Source: Byssovorax sp.
GTDB taxonomy: Bacteria; Myxococcota_A; Polyangia; Polyangiales; Polyangiaceae
Assembly: GCA_025362495.1 (NCBI GenBank)
Contig: JANYGI010000011.1
Location: 22,830-86,829 of the forward strand
Direction: 5' to 3'
DNA length: 64,000 nt
Part shown: one piece after another, positions 51,765 to 60,642 of the stretch
How positions within the stretch are numbered: position 1 is the stretch's first letter
How the letters are laid out: each line of letters opens with the position of its first letter
Notes under the pieces: generated by a model
What the model was told of the DNA's origin: nothing
Database searches by the model: none
What the model saw: the letters and a program-made list of their open reading frames with translations, nothing else
Translations under genes and position numbers: made by a program

Positions 51765-51801
51765 ATGGGCACCCCCTCTCCTTAGAAGAGAGGGCGGGTG
51801 C
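51765..51801 (+). promoter_or_regulatory. nuo leader: six-codon ORF overlapping a hairpin
   Basis: An ATG 10 nt after the -10 opens MGTPSP-stop (51765-51785). The same bases form a hairpin in which GCACCC and CCTCTC pair with GAGAGG and GGGTGC. A translated mini-ORF overlapping a stem is the layout of an attenuator or translation-sensing leader. The mini-ORF is in frame with nuoL but separated by TAG. Confidence 0.5.
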
Positions 51802-51926
51802 GGCCCAAAGCAGCACGATCCACCGGGATCCACGGGCTTCGTCGAGGTTCCTCGAGCCCTCTCACCTCTCAGGCGGGCTCACAAGCGAGCCCTGGACCAC
51901 CACCTTCGCGGCCAAGTAGCACGACG

Positions 51927-54686
51927 ATGTCCGAGTTCTCCGGCCAGGTTACGCACGTCGAGTGGTCTCTGACGCCCCTCTGGTTGATCCCGCTGCTGCC
52001 TTTTCTGGGCGCAGTGATCAACGCGATCTTCGGGCGCTATCTTCAGAAGTCCGACTTCGGACGCGAGACGAGCAAGCGCCTCCACATCGGCAGCTTCGGC
52101 GTCAGCGCCGTCGCGCTCGGGGCGATGCTCGGGGCCTTCGCGATCGTGGTGGCGAACTTCGCCAAGCTCATCTCGCTCGAGCCCGGGCATCGTTACCTCT
52201 ACACGCACGCCTGGCAGCTGCTCCGCATCGGCTCGCTCGACGTGAATTTCTCGTTCGCGATGGATCCGCTCTCGGCGCTGATGACGCTGATCATCACCGG
52301 CGTCGGCTCGCTGATCCACATCTACGCCTTCTCGTACATGGAGACGGAGCCGGCCTACTGGCGCTTCTTCACGTACCTGAACCTCTTCGTCTTCTCGATG
52401 TTGCTGCTGGTCCTCGGCGACAACTTCATCGTGATGTTCTTCGGCTGGGAGGGCGTCGGGCTCTGCAGCTACCTGCTGATCGGCTTCTGGTACAAGGACT
52501 ACAAGAAGGCCTCGGCGGGGATGAAGGCCTTCGTGGTCAACCGCGTCGGCGACTGGGGCTTCATCTGCGGCCTCGGCCTGCTGTTCTGGGGCCTCGGCGG
52601 CGCGTGGGTCGAGAACGGTCGCTACAGCCCGTCGTACGACGCGCGCTTCATCGCGGTCCAGGCCGAGGCGCTCGGCGAGAGCGAAGGAGAGGCCGAAGAG
52701 AAGGGCGAGCACGCGAAGTCGGTCGGCGTCTTCGAGAGCGCCGCGTTCGCCGACGAGCACGGCGACAAGGACGACCACGATCACGCCGTCAACGGCAACG
52801 ACAAGCCCAACTCGCGGCCCATCCACGGCGGCCCGAAGGTCGACAAGGACGGCGGCCTCCACAAGGTCGAGAAGCGCGCCGGCGACAAGGGCATGCTCAC
52901 CTTCACGAGCCACCCGAACGCGCGCGTCTACATCGATCGCGCCGTGCAAGATCCCGGTCAGCTCACCGGGCTGAACCCGCCGAAGGCGGATGCGATTTCG
53001 CCCTTCCTCCGCTTCTCGCTCTCGGCTGGCCCGCACAACATCATCATCGTCCCCGGCGACGGCGCCATCGTCGCGGGCGACACCCGCGACGATCCCGCGT
53101 CGCTCGCGTCGAACCAGGTCGCGACGATCGACCACGTGATGATCGAGGGCGGCGAAGAGACCGTCATCGCCACCGTCGGCTCGACGCTCACCTTCCGCGA
53201 GCTCCACGATCAGCTCGTGATCAAGGACGGCTCGGGGAAGGCTTTCCTCAAGGAGGCGCTCAAGCAGAAGACGACGTGGGGCGGCATCTCGCTGATCACG
53301 TTCGCGTGCCTGCTCTTCTTCGTCGGCGCCACGGGCAAGAGCGCGCAGATCCCGCTCTACGTCTGGCTGCCGGACGCCATGGCCGGGCCGACGCCCGTGT
53401 CCGCGCTCATCCACGCCGCGACCATGGTCACCGCCGGCGTCTACATGATCGCGCGGCTGAGCTTCCTGTTCTCGCTCAGCCCCACGGCGGGCGGGATCAT
53501 CGCGCTCACCGGCGCGTCGACGGCGCTCTTCGCCGCGACGATCGGCTTCTTCCAGTACGACATCAAGAAGGTCCTCGCCTACAGCACGGTGAGCCAGCTC
53601 GGCTTCATGTTCATCGGCGTCGGCGTCGGCGCGTACTGGGCGGCCGTCTTCCACCTGATGACGCACGCCTTCTTCAAGGCCTGCTTGTTCCTCGGATCGG
53701 GCTCCGTCATCCACGGCATGCACGCCGTCGAGCACGACGAGGTCGCGGTCCAGGATATGCGCAACATGGGCGGCCTGCGCCGCGTGATGCCGACGACGGC
53801 GCTCACGTACCGCATCGCTTGCCTGGCGATCACCGCGGCGCCGATCCCGTTCTTCGCCGGTTTCTGGTCGAAGGACGAGATCTTGTGGAAGGCCTTCACC
53901 ACCACGAGCACCGGCGTCGTGCCCGGCGCGGTCGTGTACCTGATGGGCCTCGCCGCCGCGCTCGGCACCTCGTTCTACATGTGGCGCAGCTACTACCTCA
54001 CGTTCGAGGGGCCGCACGCTCGCAAGGAGATCGCGAAGAAGGTCCACGAGTCTCCCGGCGCGATCATCTACGTGCTGGCGATCCTCGCGGTGCTCTCCAC
54101 CGTGGCCGGCTTCGTGTTCGGCTTCTCCAAGCACATCATCGGCGGCAGCGGCGAGCCGCTCCTCGAGGACTGGCTGCACCCCGTCCTCGCGCACGCCGAG
54201 TCCACCTTCGCGAAGGAGAGCCTCGGGCTCGAGCTCGCGCTGATGGCGCTCTCGGTCGGCGGCGCGATCGGCGCCTGGTTCATCGCCAAGCGCCGCTACG
54301 GGGCCGATCGCCCGGCCGACTGGGCCGCGCAGGAGCGCAAGCTCCCCGGCTTCCTCACGATGCAGAACAAGTACTACGTCGACGAGATCTACGCGGCGAC
54401 GATCGTGCGCGGCTTCATGGCGCTCCGCCTCGTCTTCGCCGAGATGGATCGCTGGATCGTCGACGGCCTCGTCAACGGCCTCGCCGTCGTCGCCATCAGC
54501 GTCTCGTGGGTCAACAACGCCATCGACACGTACATCGTCGACGGCGCGGTGAACTTCGTCGCCGAGGGCACGCTCAACGCGGGCAAGAAGCTCGGCCAGC
54601 TCCAGACGGGCCGCATCCAGAACTACGTCTACGGCCTCCTCGGCGGCGTCGCGTTCTTCGCCATCGTCCAGTACTTCCTCAAGTGA
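51927..54686 (+). CDS. nuoL: Complex I subunit NuoL with large extracytoplasmic insert
   Basis: 919 residues against about 610-660 in most bacteria. The antiporter-like core is intact: Glu175 in FFGWEGVGLCSYLLIGFW, Lys471 in GATGKSAQIPLYVWLPDAM, HAATMVTAGVYMIAR, and the long C-terminal amphipathic helix region. Between the Glu and Lys helices, residues ~240-445 are extra: an acidic/His-rich stretch (DEHGDKDDHDHAVNGNDK, ~276-293), then a PEGA-like beta-domain (MLTFTSHPNARVYIDRAV...SAGPHNIIIVPGDGAIVAG, ~323-384) and a further beta segment. The start at 51927 is set by family alignment. It heads nuoLMN, detached from nuoA-K. Confidence 0.95.
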   Translation: MSEFSGQVTHVEWSLTPLWLIPLLPFLGAVINAIFGRYLQKSDFGRETSKRLHIGSFGVSAVALGAMLGAFAIVVANFAKLISLEPGHRYLYTHAWQLLRIGSLDVNFSFAMDPLSALMTLIITGVGSLIHIYAFSYMETEPAYWRFFTYLNLFVFSMLLLVLGDNFIVMFFGWEGVGLCSYLLIGFWYKDYKKASAGMKAFVVNRVGDWGFICGLGLLFWGLGGAWVENGRYSPSYDARFIAVQAEALGESEGEAEEKGEHAKSVGVFESAAFADEHGDKDDHDHAVNGNDKPNSRPIHGGPKVDKDGGLHKVEKRAGDKGMLTFTSHPNARVYIDRAVQDPGQLTGLNPPKADAISPFLRFSLSAGPHNIIIVPGDGAIVAGDTRDDPASLASNQVATIDHVMIEGGEETVIATVGSTLTFRELHDQLVIKDGSGKAFLKEALKQKTTWGGISLITFACLLFFVGATGKSAQIPLYVWLPDAMAGPTPVSALIHAATMVTAGVYMIARLSFLFSLSPTAGGIIALTGASTALFAATIGFFQYDIKKVLAYSTVSQLGFMFIGVGVGAYWAAVFHLMTHAFFKACLFLGSGSVIHGMHAVEHDEVAVQDMRNMGGLRRVMPTTALTYRIACLAITAAPIPFFAGFWSKDEILWKAFTTTSTGVVPGAVVYLMGLAAALGTSFYMWRSYYLTFEGPHARKEIAKKVHESPGAIIYVLAILAVLSTVAGFVFGFSKHIIGGSGEPLLEDWLHPVLAHAESTFAKESLGLELALMALSVGGAIGAWFIAKRRYGADRPADWAAQERKLPGFLTMQNKYYVDEIYAATIVRGFMALRLVFAEMDRWIVDGLVNGLAVVAISVSWVNNAIDTYIVDGAVNFVAEGTLNAGKKLGQLQTGRIQNYVYGLLGGVAFFAIVQYFLK

Positions 54687-54781
54687 AGACGCGTCACCGC
54701 CAGCCCGCGCGCGACGCCTCGGCTCAGCTTTTCCGATCTCCTTCCAGCGGGATCATCAAGCCTCTCCAAACCGGATCCAGC

Positions 54782-56935
54782 ATGTCCAACGTTCGCCAGT
54801 CCAAGATGCTCAAGCTCATCGGACCTCTGTTGCTCGCGCTCGGCCTCGTGCTCGGCCTCGGCGGGCGCGCCCGGGCCGAAGGCGCCGCAGACGCCGACCC
54901 GCGAGCCCGCGGCCGGATCGACGTTCACGTGGCCGACGCGCACTCGTCGCAGCGGGTCGAGCTCACCGGCACCGAAGCCGAGCTGAGCGGCCAGTTCGTG
55001 ATCGAGAACGACGGCACGGGCCCGCTCAACGTGACGCGGGTCGCGGTGCGGACCTCGGCGACGGATCCGCGCACGCCCCCGGGCGTGACGGCCGAGCTCG
55101 AGGGCGGCGCGACGGCGCAGCTCGCGCCCGGCCAGTCGAAGAACGTCATCGTGAAGTGGCACGCCGGCGCCGCCCGCGCGCGCGAGCTCTACGGCCACGT
55201 GATCGTCGAGTCGGACTCGGTCGGCCACGGCGACGAGCCGGCGCGCCCCGCGGCCATCGGCATCCACGCCGAGCGCGGCTACGGCCTCGGCTTCATCGGC
55301 CAGCACATCCTCTCGATCCTGACGTTCCTGCCGCTCCTCGGCGTGGTCGCGATCTTCATCGCCCACCTGATGAACTACAAGGACGACAAGAACCTCCGCT
55401 TCATGGTCGTCGTCCTGATGGCCATCAACCTCGTCCTCGCGACCTGGCTCTACGTCCGCTTCGACAACGGCTTCACCAAGGTCGACGGCAACGAGGGCTA
55501 CCAGTTCATCGAGCACGGCGTGTGGATCCGCTCGCTCGGGGTCGAGTACTTCGCCGGCGTCGACGGCATCTCGATCACGATGGTGTTCCTCACCGCGCTG
55601 ATCTCCTTCGTCGGCGTCCTCGCCAGCTACAGCGTGAAGGATCAGCTCAAGGGCTACTTCGCCATGTACTGCCTGCTCGTGACGGGCATGTTCGGCGTCT
55701 TCATCAGCCTCGACCTCTTCCTCTTCTACGTGTTCTGGGAGGTGATGCTCCTGCCGATGTACTTCCTCATCGGCATCTGGGGCGGGCCGAAGCGCCAGTA
55801 CGCGGCGATCAAGTTCTTCATCTACACCCTCGCCGGCAGCGTGTTCATGCTGCTCGGGTTCATCTGGTTCTACCTGAACTGCGACCCGTCCTATCTCTCC
55901 GACGGGCACGCGACGCTGCGCACCTTCTCGATGCCCGAGCTCGCGCGCGTCGCCTGGGCCTCGAAGGGCCTGACCATCCTCGGCCTCAGCGCCGTCAAGC
56001 TCGTGTGGGTGTGGTTGTTCGTGGGGTTCGCGATCAAGATCCCGATGTTCCCCTTCCACACCTGGCTGCCTGACGCGCACGTCGAGGCGCCGACGGCGAT
56101 CAGCGTCATCCTCGCCGGCGTGCTCCTGAAGATGGGCACCTACGGCATCCTGCGGATCAACTTTTCACTGCTGCCCGAGGCGACGCAGTGGGGCGCGGGG
56201 GCGATGGCCGTGTTCGGCGTCGTCAACATCCTCTACGGCGCCTTCTGCGCGATGGCGCAGAAGGACCTGAAGAAGCTCGTCGCGTACTCGTCGGTCAGCC
56301 ACATGGGCTTCTGCCTCCTGGCGATGGCCGCGCTCACGCCGCAGGGCATCCAGGCCTGCCTCGTGCAGATGTTCAACCACGGTCTCATCACCGGGATGCT
56401 CTTCTCGCTCGTCGGCGTGATCTACGACCGCGCTCACACGCGTGACATCGACAAGTTCGGCGGCCTCGCCAGTGAGATGCCGCTCTACACGGCCTTCATC
56501 GGCTTCGCCTTCATGGCGTCGCTCGGCCTCCCCGGCCTCTCCGGCTTCTGGGGCGAGGCGATGACGTTCATCGGCGCGTTCCCCCGCTACCGCGCGCTGA
56601 CGATGCTCGCCGCGACGGGCGTGATCATCACCGCCGCGTACCACCTCTGGGCGCTGCAGCGGATGTTCCTCGGCAAGTTCCGCGAGGAGTGGCGCCAGAG
56701 CAAATACCTCGAGCCCACGGGCGGGAAGTTCCCCGAAATCAACGGCCGCGAGCTCCTCACCATCGCGCCGCTCGCGGTGCTGGTGCTGATGCTCGGCTTC
56801 TGGCCGCGCCCGCTCCTCAACGCGACGGACAAGGGCGCCCTCGAGGCCCACCGCGCGGTCGACAAGCCCGGTCAGGCGCAGATCGCCGAGACCCCTCCGA
56901 AGCCGGCCGACAGCGTCTTCGCCTCGGGGAAGTGA
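54782..56935 (+). CDS. nuoM: Complex I subunit NuoM with signal peptide and Ig-like domain
   Basis: 717 residues against about 500 in E. coli. Residues 1-32 are a cleavable-type signal (LIGPLLLALGLVLGLGGRARA). Residues ~45-163 form a beta-sandwich (RVELTGTEAELSGQFVIEND, NVTRVAVRTS, LAPGQSKNVIVKWHAG, ELYGHVIVESD) resembling Ig/ASH-type adhesion folds. The NuoM core starts near 170 with the key Glu in FYVFWEVMLLPMYFLIGIWGG and Lys in FVGFAIKIPMFPFHTWLPDAH. If the N-terminus of the core faces the periplasm, as in the family, the extra domain is periplasmic. The gap to nuoL is 95 bp. Confidence 0.93.
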   Translation: MSNVRQSKMLKLIGPLLLALGLVLGLGGRARAEGAADADPRARGRIDVHVADAHSSQRVELTGTEAELSGQFVIENDGTGPLNVTRVAVRTSATDPRTPPGVTAELEGGATAQLAPGQSKNVIVKWHAGAARARELYGHVIVESDSVGHGDEPARPAAIGIHAERGYGLGFIGQHILSILTFLPLLGVVAIFIAHLMNYKDDKNLRFMVVVLMAINLVLATWLYVRFDNGFTKVDGNEGYQFIEHGVWIRSLGVEYFAGVDGISITMVFLTALISFVGVLASYSVKDQLKGYFAMYCLLVTGMFGVFISLDLFLFYVFWEVMLLPMYFLIGIWGGPKRQYAAIKFFIYTLAGSVFMLLGFIWFYLNCDPSYLSDGHATLRTFSMPELARVAWASKGLTILGLSAVKLVWVWLFVGFAIKIPMFPFHTWLPDAHVEAPTAISVILAGVLLKMGTYGILRINFSLLPEATQWGAGAMAVFGVVNILYGAFCAMAQKDLKKLVAYSSVSHMGFCLLAMAALTPQGIQACLVQMFNHGLITGMLFSLVGVIYDRAHTRDIDKFGGLASEMPLYTAFIGFAFMASLGLPGLSGFWGEAMTFIGAFPRYRALTMLAATGVIITAAYHLWALQRMFLGKFREEWRQSKYLEPTGGKFPEINGRELLTIAPLAVLVLMLGFWPRPLLNATDKGALEAHRAVDKPGQAQIAETPPKPADSVFASGK

Positions 56936-56938
56936 CCC

Positions 56939-58492
56939 GTGGAATCCACACCCCTCAACAACGTCGAGAGCCTCCGGTACTTCACGCCGGAGCTCGTGCT
57001 GATCGCGGCGGTCTTGCTGCTGATCATCTGGGACCTCGTCGCTCGCGACAAGAAGACGAAGCTCGTCGGCCTCGTCGCGATCTCGCTGGCCGCGGTCGCG
57101 GTCTCGGGCGGGATGAGCGCCTTCCTGCTCTCGCGTGAGCTCGAGCCGAAGAACCTGTTCTACGGCCTGCTGGCCTTCGATCGGTTCTCGAACATGTTCC
57201 GGATCCTGTTCGCCGCCGTCACCGGCACGATCGTGATCTTCTCCATCCCCGCGATCCCCGAGGGCCACACGCTCCCCGACCGCGGCGTGCGCGACGACAA
57301 GCGCGACCAGGGCGAGTTCTTCACGCTCCTGATGGTCCTCACCCTCGGGATGAACCTGATGGCCGAGAGCCGCAGCCTCCTGATGATCTACCTCTCGCTC
57401 GAGATCGTCAGCGTCATCAGCTTCGTGATGGCGGGCTTCAAGATCAACGACGCGAAGTCGAGCGAGGCCGCGCTGAAGTACGTGATCTTCGGCGGCGTCG
57501 CCTCGGGGATCATGCTCTACGGCATGAGCTGGATCTTCGGCGTCACCCAGTCGCTGTACCTGGGCGAGTGCGCGGTGAAGATCCACCAGATGACGGTCGC
57601 GCAGGGCAAGGTCCCCGAGGTCGTCTTCGTCGGCACGATCTGCATGCTCGCGGGCTTCGGCTACAAGATCAGCGCGGCGCCGTTCCACATGTGGACGCCC
57701 GACGTCTACGAGGGCGCGCCCACGCCGGTGACGGCCTTCCTTTCGGTCGGCCCCAAGGCGGCTGGCTTCGCGGTGCTCGTGCGCTTCTTCGCCGACGCCC
57801 TCGGCGCGCAGGACGTGCAGATGATCGGCACCACGGTGATCGACTCGCCGTGGCCCGTCGTCGCCGGCTGCCTCGCGATGGCGACGATGACCATCGGCAA
57901 CCTCTCGGCGCTCAGCCAGGACAACGTGAAGCGCATGCTCGCGTACTCGAGCGTCGCCCACGCCGGCTACATGCTGCTGGGCTTCTCGGTCTTCAGCCAC
58001 CTCGGCGTGGCGTCGATCGTCTTCTACATCGTGACGTACTGCTTCATGAACCTCGGGGCCTTCCTCGTCGTCATGATGGTCGCCGAGAAGAGCAACGGCG
58101 ACGAGTCGATCGCGGCCTTCCGCGGCCTCGGTCGTCGCGCCCCGATCACCGCGGGCGTGATGGCGCTGTTCCTGTTCTCGCTCACCGGCCTGCCGCCCTT
58201 CGCCGGCTTCATCGGCAAGTTCTACCTGTTCTGGGCCCTGCTGAAGTCGGGCGGCGCGTGGAACTGGACGATCGCCGTCGTGGGCATGCTCAACAGCGTC
58301 GTGTCGCTCTTCTATTACTCGCGCGTCGTGCGAGCGATGTTCCTCGAGAAGAGCGAGAACACGACCCCCGTCGACGTGCGCAAGCTCTTCGGCACGCTGA
58401 GCGTCGTGCTCGCCGTCCCGACGCTGGTGCTCGGCATCTACTGGGCCCCCGTCTACGACTTCGTCGAGCGCTCCATCTCCATGGTCCGCTGA
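56939..58492 (+). CDS. nuoN: Complex I subunit NuoN
   Basis: 517 residues from a GTG 3 nt after the nuoM stop. The antiporter-like core is normal: Glu in LLMIYLSLEIVSVISFVMAG, Lys in ALKYVIFGGVASGI and GYKISAAPFHMWTPDVYEGAPTP, and ending helices with FIGKFYLFWALLKSG. Unlike NuoL and NuoM it has no extra domain, apart from slightly long loops (PEGHTLPDRGVRDDKRDQGE). It completes the distal proton-pumping arm encoded here. Confidence 0.95.
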   Translation: MESTPLNNVESLRYFTPELVLIAAVLLLIIWDLVARDKKTKLVGLVAISLAAVAVSGGMSAFLLSRELEPKNLFYGLLAFDRFSNMFRILFAAVTGTIVIFSIPAIPEGHTLPDRGVRDDKRDQGEFFTLLMVLTLGMNLMAESRSLLMIYLSLEIVSVISFVMAGFKINDAKSSEAALKYVIFGGVASGIMLYGMSWIFGVTQSLYLGECAVKIHQMTVAQGKVPEVVFVGTICMLAGFGYKISAAPFHMWTPDVYEGAPTPVTAFLSVGPKAAGFAVLVRFFADALGAQDVQMIGTTVIDSPWPVVAGCLAMATMTIGNLSALSQDNVKRMLAYSSVAHAGYMLLGFSVFSHLGVASIVFYIVTYCFMNLGAFLVVMMVAEKSNGDESIAAFRGLGRRAPITAGVMALFLFSLTGLPPFAGFIGKFYLFWALLKSGGAWNWTIAVVGMLNSVVSLFYYSRVVRAMFLEKSENTTPVDVRKLFGTLSVVLAVPTLVLGIYWAPVYDFVERSISMVR

Positions 58493-58575
58493 GTCTCGAT
58501 GGGGCCGCAAGCTGCCCCAAACCCCGGCGCGCGGGCGCGCGCCTTTGTCGCCACGGCGCGCCTCACGGCGCAGCG

Positions 58576-59472
58576 CTACCGCCCTCGCGCGAGAGCGCTC
58601 GCCTCCTCCACGATCCTCCGCAACAATACCGCCACCGCGCCGCTGAGATCGCCTCGCGAGCTCAGCTTCAGCTCGGCGCCCATCACCTCGAGGTAGCTCC
58701 CGCTCGCGGAGATCGTCTCCGCGTCGATGCCGCCCCAGGGGAGCTGCGTCGCGGGCTCGCCGAGCGTCTTCCAGCACAGGCGCCGGCTCGTCAGCACGAG
58801 GCCCTCCTCGGCGTTCCCGAAGAACGTGGCGTCGTGGAGCATCGCCACGGGCTCGTCGTCGCCGAGGTGCGCTGCGTGCGCCGCGCGGGCCCGCTCGAGC
58901 TTCGCCTCGGGGATCGCCGGCGCGTAGAACACCCGCGGCACCTCGCCCACGATCGAGCGCGCGAGCGTGATCACCCGCTCCACCGGCAGCGTCACCGCGT
59001 CGATGGCGTCGCTCTCGTGCTTCATGTCGCGGTACGGCCCGCGCTCGCGCCCCCGCTCGCCGCCCGTCATCGCCAGCAGGAAGCGCGACACGCCCAGCAC
59101 CAGCTCGCCGCTCAGCGCCACGTCGCGCCCGGCGATCATCACCTTGCCGACGTCGCGCGCGATCGTCTCTGGATCGACGTCGCACCAGGCGATCTGCCGC
59201 GGCGACTCCCACGGGTTCTTCCAGCACAGCCGCTGCCGCGTGACGACGAAGCCCTCCTCGGCGCTGCCGAACACCGTGCCGTCGTGCACCACCAGGATCG
59301 CCTCGTCGTCCGGCAAATGCAGATCGTGAGCGAAGCGCGCGCTCTGCTCGATCTCGCGCGGGATCGACGGCGCGTAGAACACGCGGCTGCCCATCCCGAT
59401 GTGCCGGCGCGCGAGGACGACGACGTCGCGCTGATCGTCCTCGCGCGCCTGCTCGCTACTTCGGGCCATCAT
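58576..59472 (-). CDS. Protein with two homologous ~105-residue modules (PH-like)
   Basis: 298 residues built from an internal duplication. The module VFYAPSIP...DDEAILVVHDGTVFGSAEEGFVVTRQRLCWKN...ARDVGKVMIAG is repeated as VFYAPAIP...DDEPVAMLHDATFFGNAEEGLVLTSRRLCWKT...ASGSYLEVMG. The pattern resembles bacterial PH-like (bPH/YokE) domains with a zinc-less N-terminal helical part. There is no TM helix. The gene overlaps the upstream TlpA-like gene by 17 nt and is last in a four-gene minus-strand chain. The function is unknown; a binding or sensing role is likely. Confidence 0.7.
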   Translation of the reverse strand: MMARSSEQAREDDQRDVVVLARRHIGMGSRVFYAPSIPREIEQSARFAHDLHLPDDEAILVVHDGTVFGSAEEGFVVTRQRLCWKNPWESPRQIAWCDVDPETIARDVGKVMIAGRDVALSGELVLGVSRFLLAMTGGERGRERGPYRDMKHESDAIDAVTLPVERVITLARSIVGEVPRVFYAPAIPEAKLERARAAHAAHLGDDEPVAMLHDATFFGNAEEGLVLTSRRLCWKTLGEPATQLPWGGIDAETISASGSYLEVMGAELKLSSRGDLSGAVAVLLRRIVEEASALARGR

Positions 59473-60046
59473 GCGTTCCCGACCCCGCGAGCGCGCGCTC
59501 GATCACCGCGGTGAGGCGCTCGAAGCTCGGCGCGCCCTGTTGCAGCAAACCCTTCTCCTGGGCCGTGAAACGCCCCTGGCGATCGACGAGGAGCACCATC
59601 GGGATCACGCCGCTCGTGCCCGCCGCGTGCTGCCACACCGATCCGAGATCGAGGAAGCATGGGTACGTCATGTGCTCTTCGCGCGCGAGGTTGGCGAGGA
59701 TCTCCCGCTCTCCCGGCGCGTCGTCGAAGGCCGCGACGCTGATGATCTGGAGACCACGCGCGCCGTAGCGGCTCTGGAGCGCGAGGATCGCCGGGACCGA
59801 CTGGCGACAGGGAATGCAGTAGCGATCCCAGGCTTCGATGAGGACGACGCTGCCGCGCGCGGCGGAGAGCGGCGCGGGAGGGCCGTTGATCCAGCGGGAA
59901 GGGTCGGCGGTGGTGTCGGGGGCGAGCAGAGCCGCGGGAGCAGCGGCGCTCGCGGTGGAGGCCGGAGCGGTGCTGTCCGCAGGCTTGTGGCAGGCCGTGA
60001 GCAGGAGAGCCGCAGTAACCGTGACGGCGGCGCGACCGCGGCTCAT
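59456..60046 (-). CDS. TlpA-like thiol-disulfide lipoprotein
   Basis: 196 residues from the ATG at 60046. A lipoprotein signal (TAALLLTACHK, Cys about 18) and an Ala/Ser/Thr linker precede a thioredoxin fold with the redox motif CIPC in WDRYCIPCRQSVPA, the helix ILALQSRYGARGLQIISVAAFDD, and the cis-Pro GVIPMVLLVDRQGRF. Predicted to be anchored in the periplasm as a disulfide reductase. The start overlaps the TOPRIM-like gene stop by 4 nt; the 3' end overlaps the next gene by 17 nt. Confidence 0.85.
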   Translation of the reverse strand: MSRGRAAVTVTAALLLTACHKPADSTAPASTASAAAPAALLAPDTTADPSRWINGPPAPLSAARGSVVLIEAWDRYCIPCRQSVPAILALQSRYGARGLQIISVAAFDDAPGEREILANLAREEHMTYPCFLDLGSVWQHAAGTSGVIPMVLLVDRQGRFTAQEKGLLQQGAPSFERLTAVIERALAGSGTHDGPK

Positions 60047-60642
60047 ACCGGGGCGAGTGCGTCCACGAAGTTGTAGAGGCTCGCGAACGCAGCGCACTTC
60101 TTCTTGCACTCCGCAAGCTCGAGAACCTCCGCGAGCTTGTCGTTCTCGTTCTCGGAGTACCGCGGCGTCTTGTTGGCGCCGCGGGACATCCGGATGAGCC
60201 TCTCCTTCGACTGCTTGATCAAGTGAGGTGATGGCTCTGCTTTTTGAGGTTTTCCGCAGGCTTTCGTCAGAGCCTTCTCGCTCGCGAAGAACCAGGCTTC
60301 GATCTCTTCGACCGGGATGCAGATCAGCCGTTCGAGCCCGCGCGGGACAGGGATGGCGGTGAGCTTGCTCCTGAGGAGTGTCTCGTCGTTCAAGTCTCCG
60401 TTGCGTGGGTCGAGATCGAGGTCGTGAACGAGCACGACGGCCTTGCAACCGATCGCAGCTAGCTCGACGAGCCACGGCTCGGCCTTGCGCTTCAAGTTGG
60501 CGCAGCCTTTCCCGGCGCGCCTTTTCAGGCACCACGCACCAGGCTTCACGCCGCGCGCCTCGAAGATGCGCCGGACGAGCACGCTGATGACCTCGCAGTC
60601 GTTGTCGTCCTTGGCGAGCACACCGAGCATCAGCTCAGCCAT
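60043..60642 (-). CDS. TOPRIM-like protein (DUF4276/OLD-associated)
   Basis: 199 residues from the ATG at 60642; a GTG at 60651 is an alternative. It overlaps the ATPase stop by 8 nt. The acidic strand VVLVHDLDLDPRN (DxD) and IPVEEIEAWFFASE fit a TOPRIM-type metal-dependent nuclease fold, as in proteins paired with OLD-like ATPases (Gabija, PARIS and retron/DUF4276 pairs). The C-terminal half is Lys-rich and helical. It is likely the effector of the ATPase upstream. The DUF4276 label is my pattern judgement. Confidence 0.6.
   Translation of the reverse strand: MAELMLGVLAKDDNDCEVISVLVRRIFEARGVKPGAWCLKRRAGKGCANLKRKAEPWLVELAAIGCKAVVLVHDLDLDPRNGDLNDETLLRSKLTAIPVPRGLERLICIPVEEIEAWFFASEKALTKACGKPQKAEPSPHLIKQSKERLIRMSRGANKTPRYSENENDKLAEVLELAECKKKCAAFASLYNFVDALAPV

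Noticed and set aside
51798..51926. In-frame upstream extension of NuoL
   Set aside because: It is Ser/Pro/Arg-rich, precedes the conserved N-terminus, and has no promoter-consistent start, since the only ATG at 51765 is followed by TAG.
52644..53261. NuoL insert as an intein or intron
   Set aside because: There are no intein splice motifs (Cys/Ser1, His-Asn-Cys), no intron structure, and the reading frame is continuous with soluble domain content.
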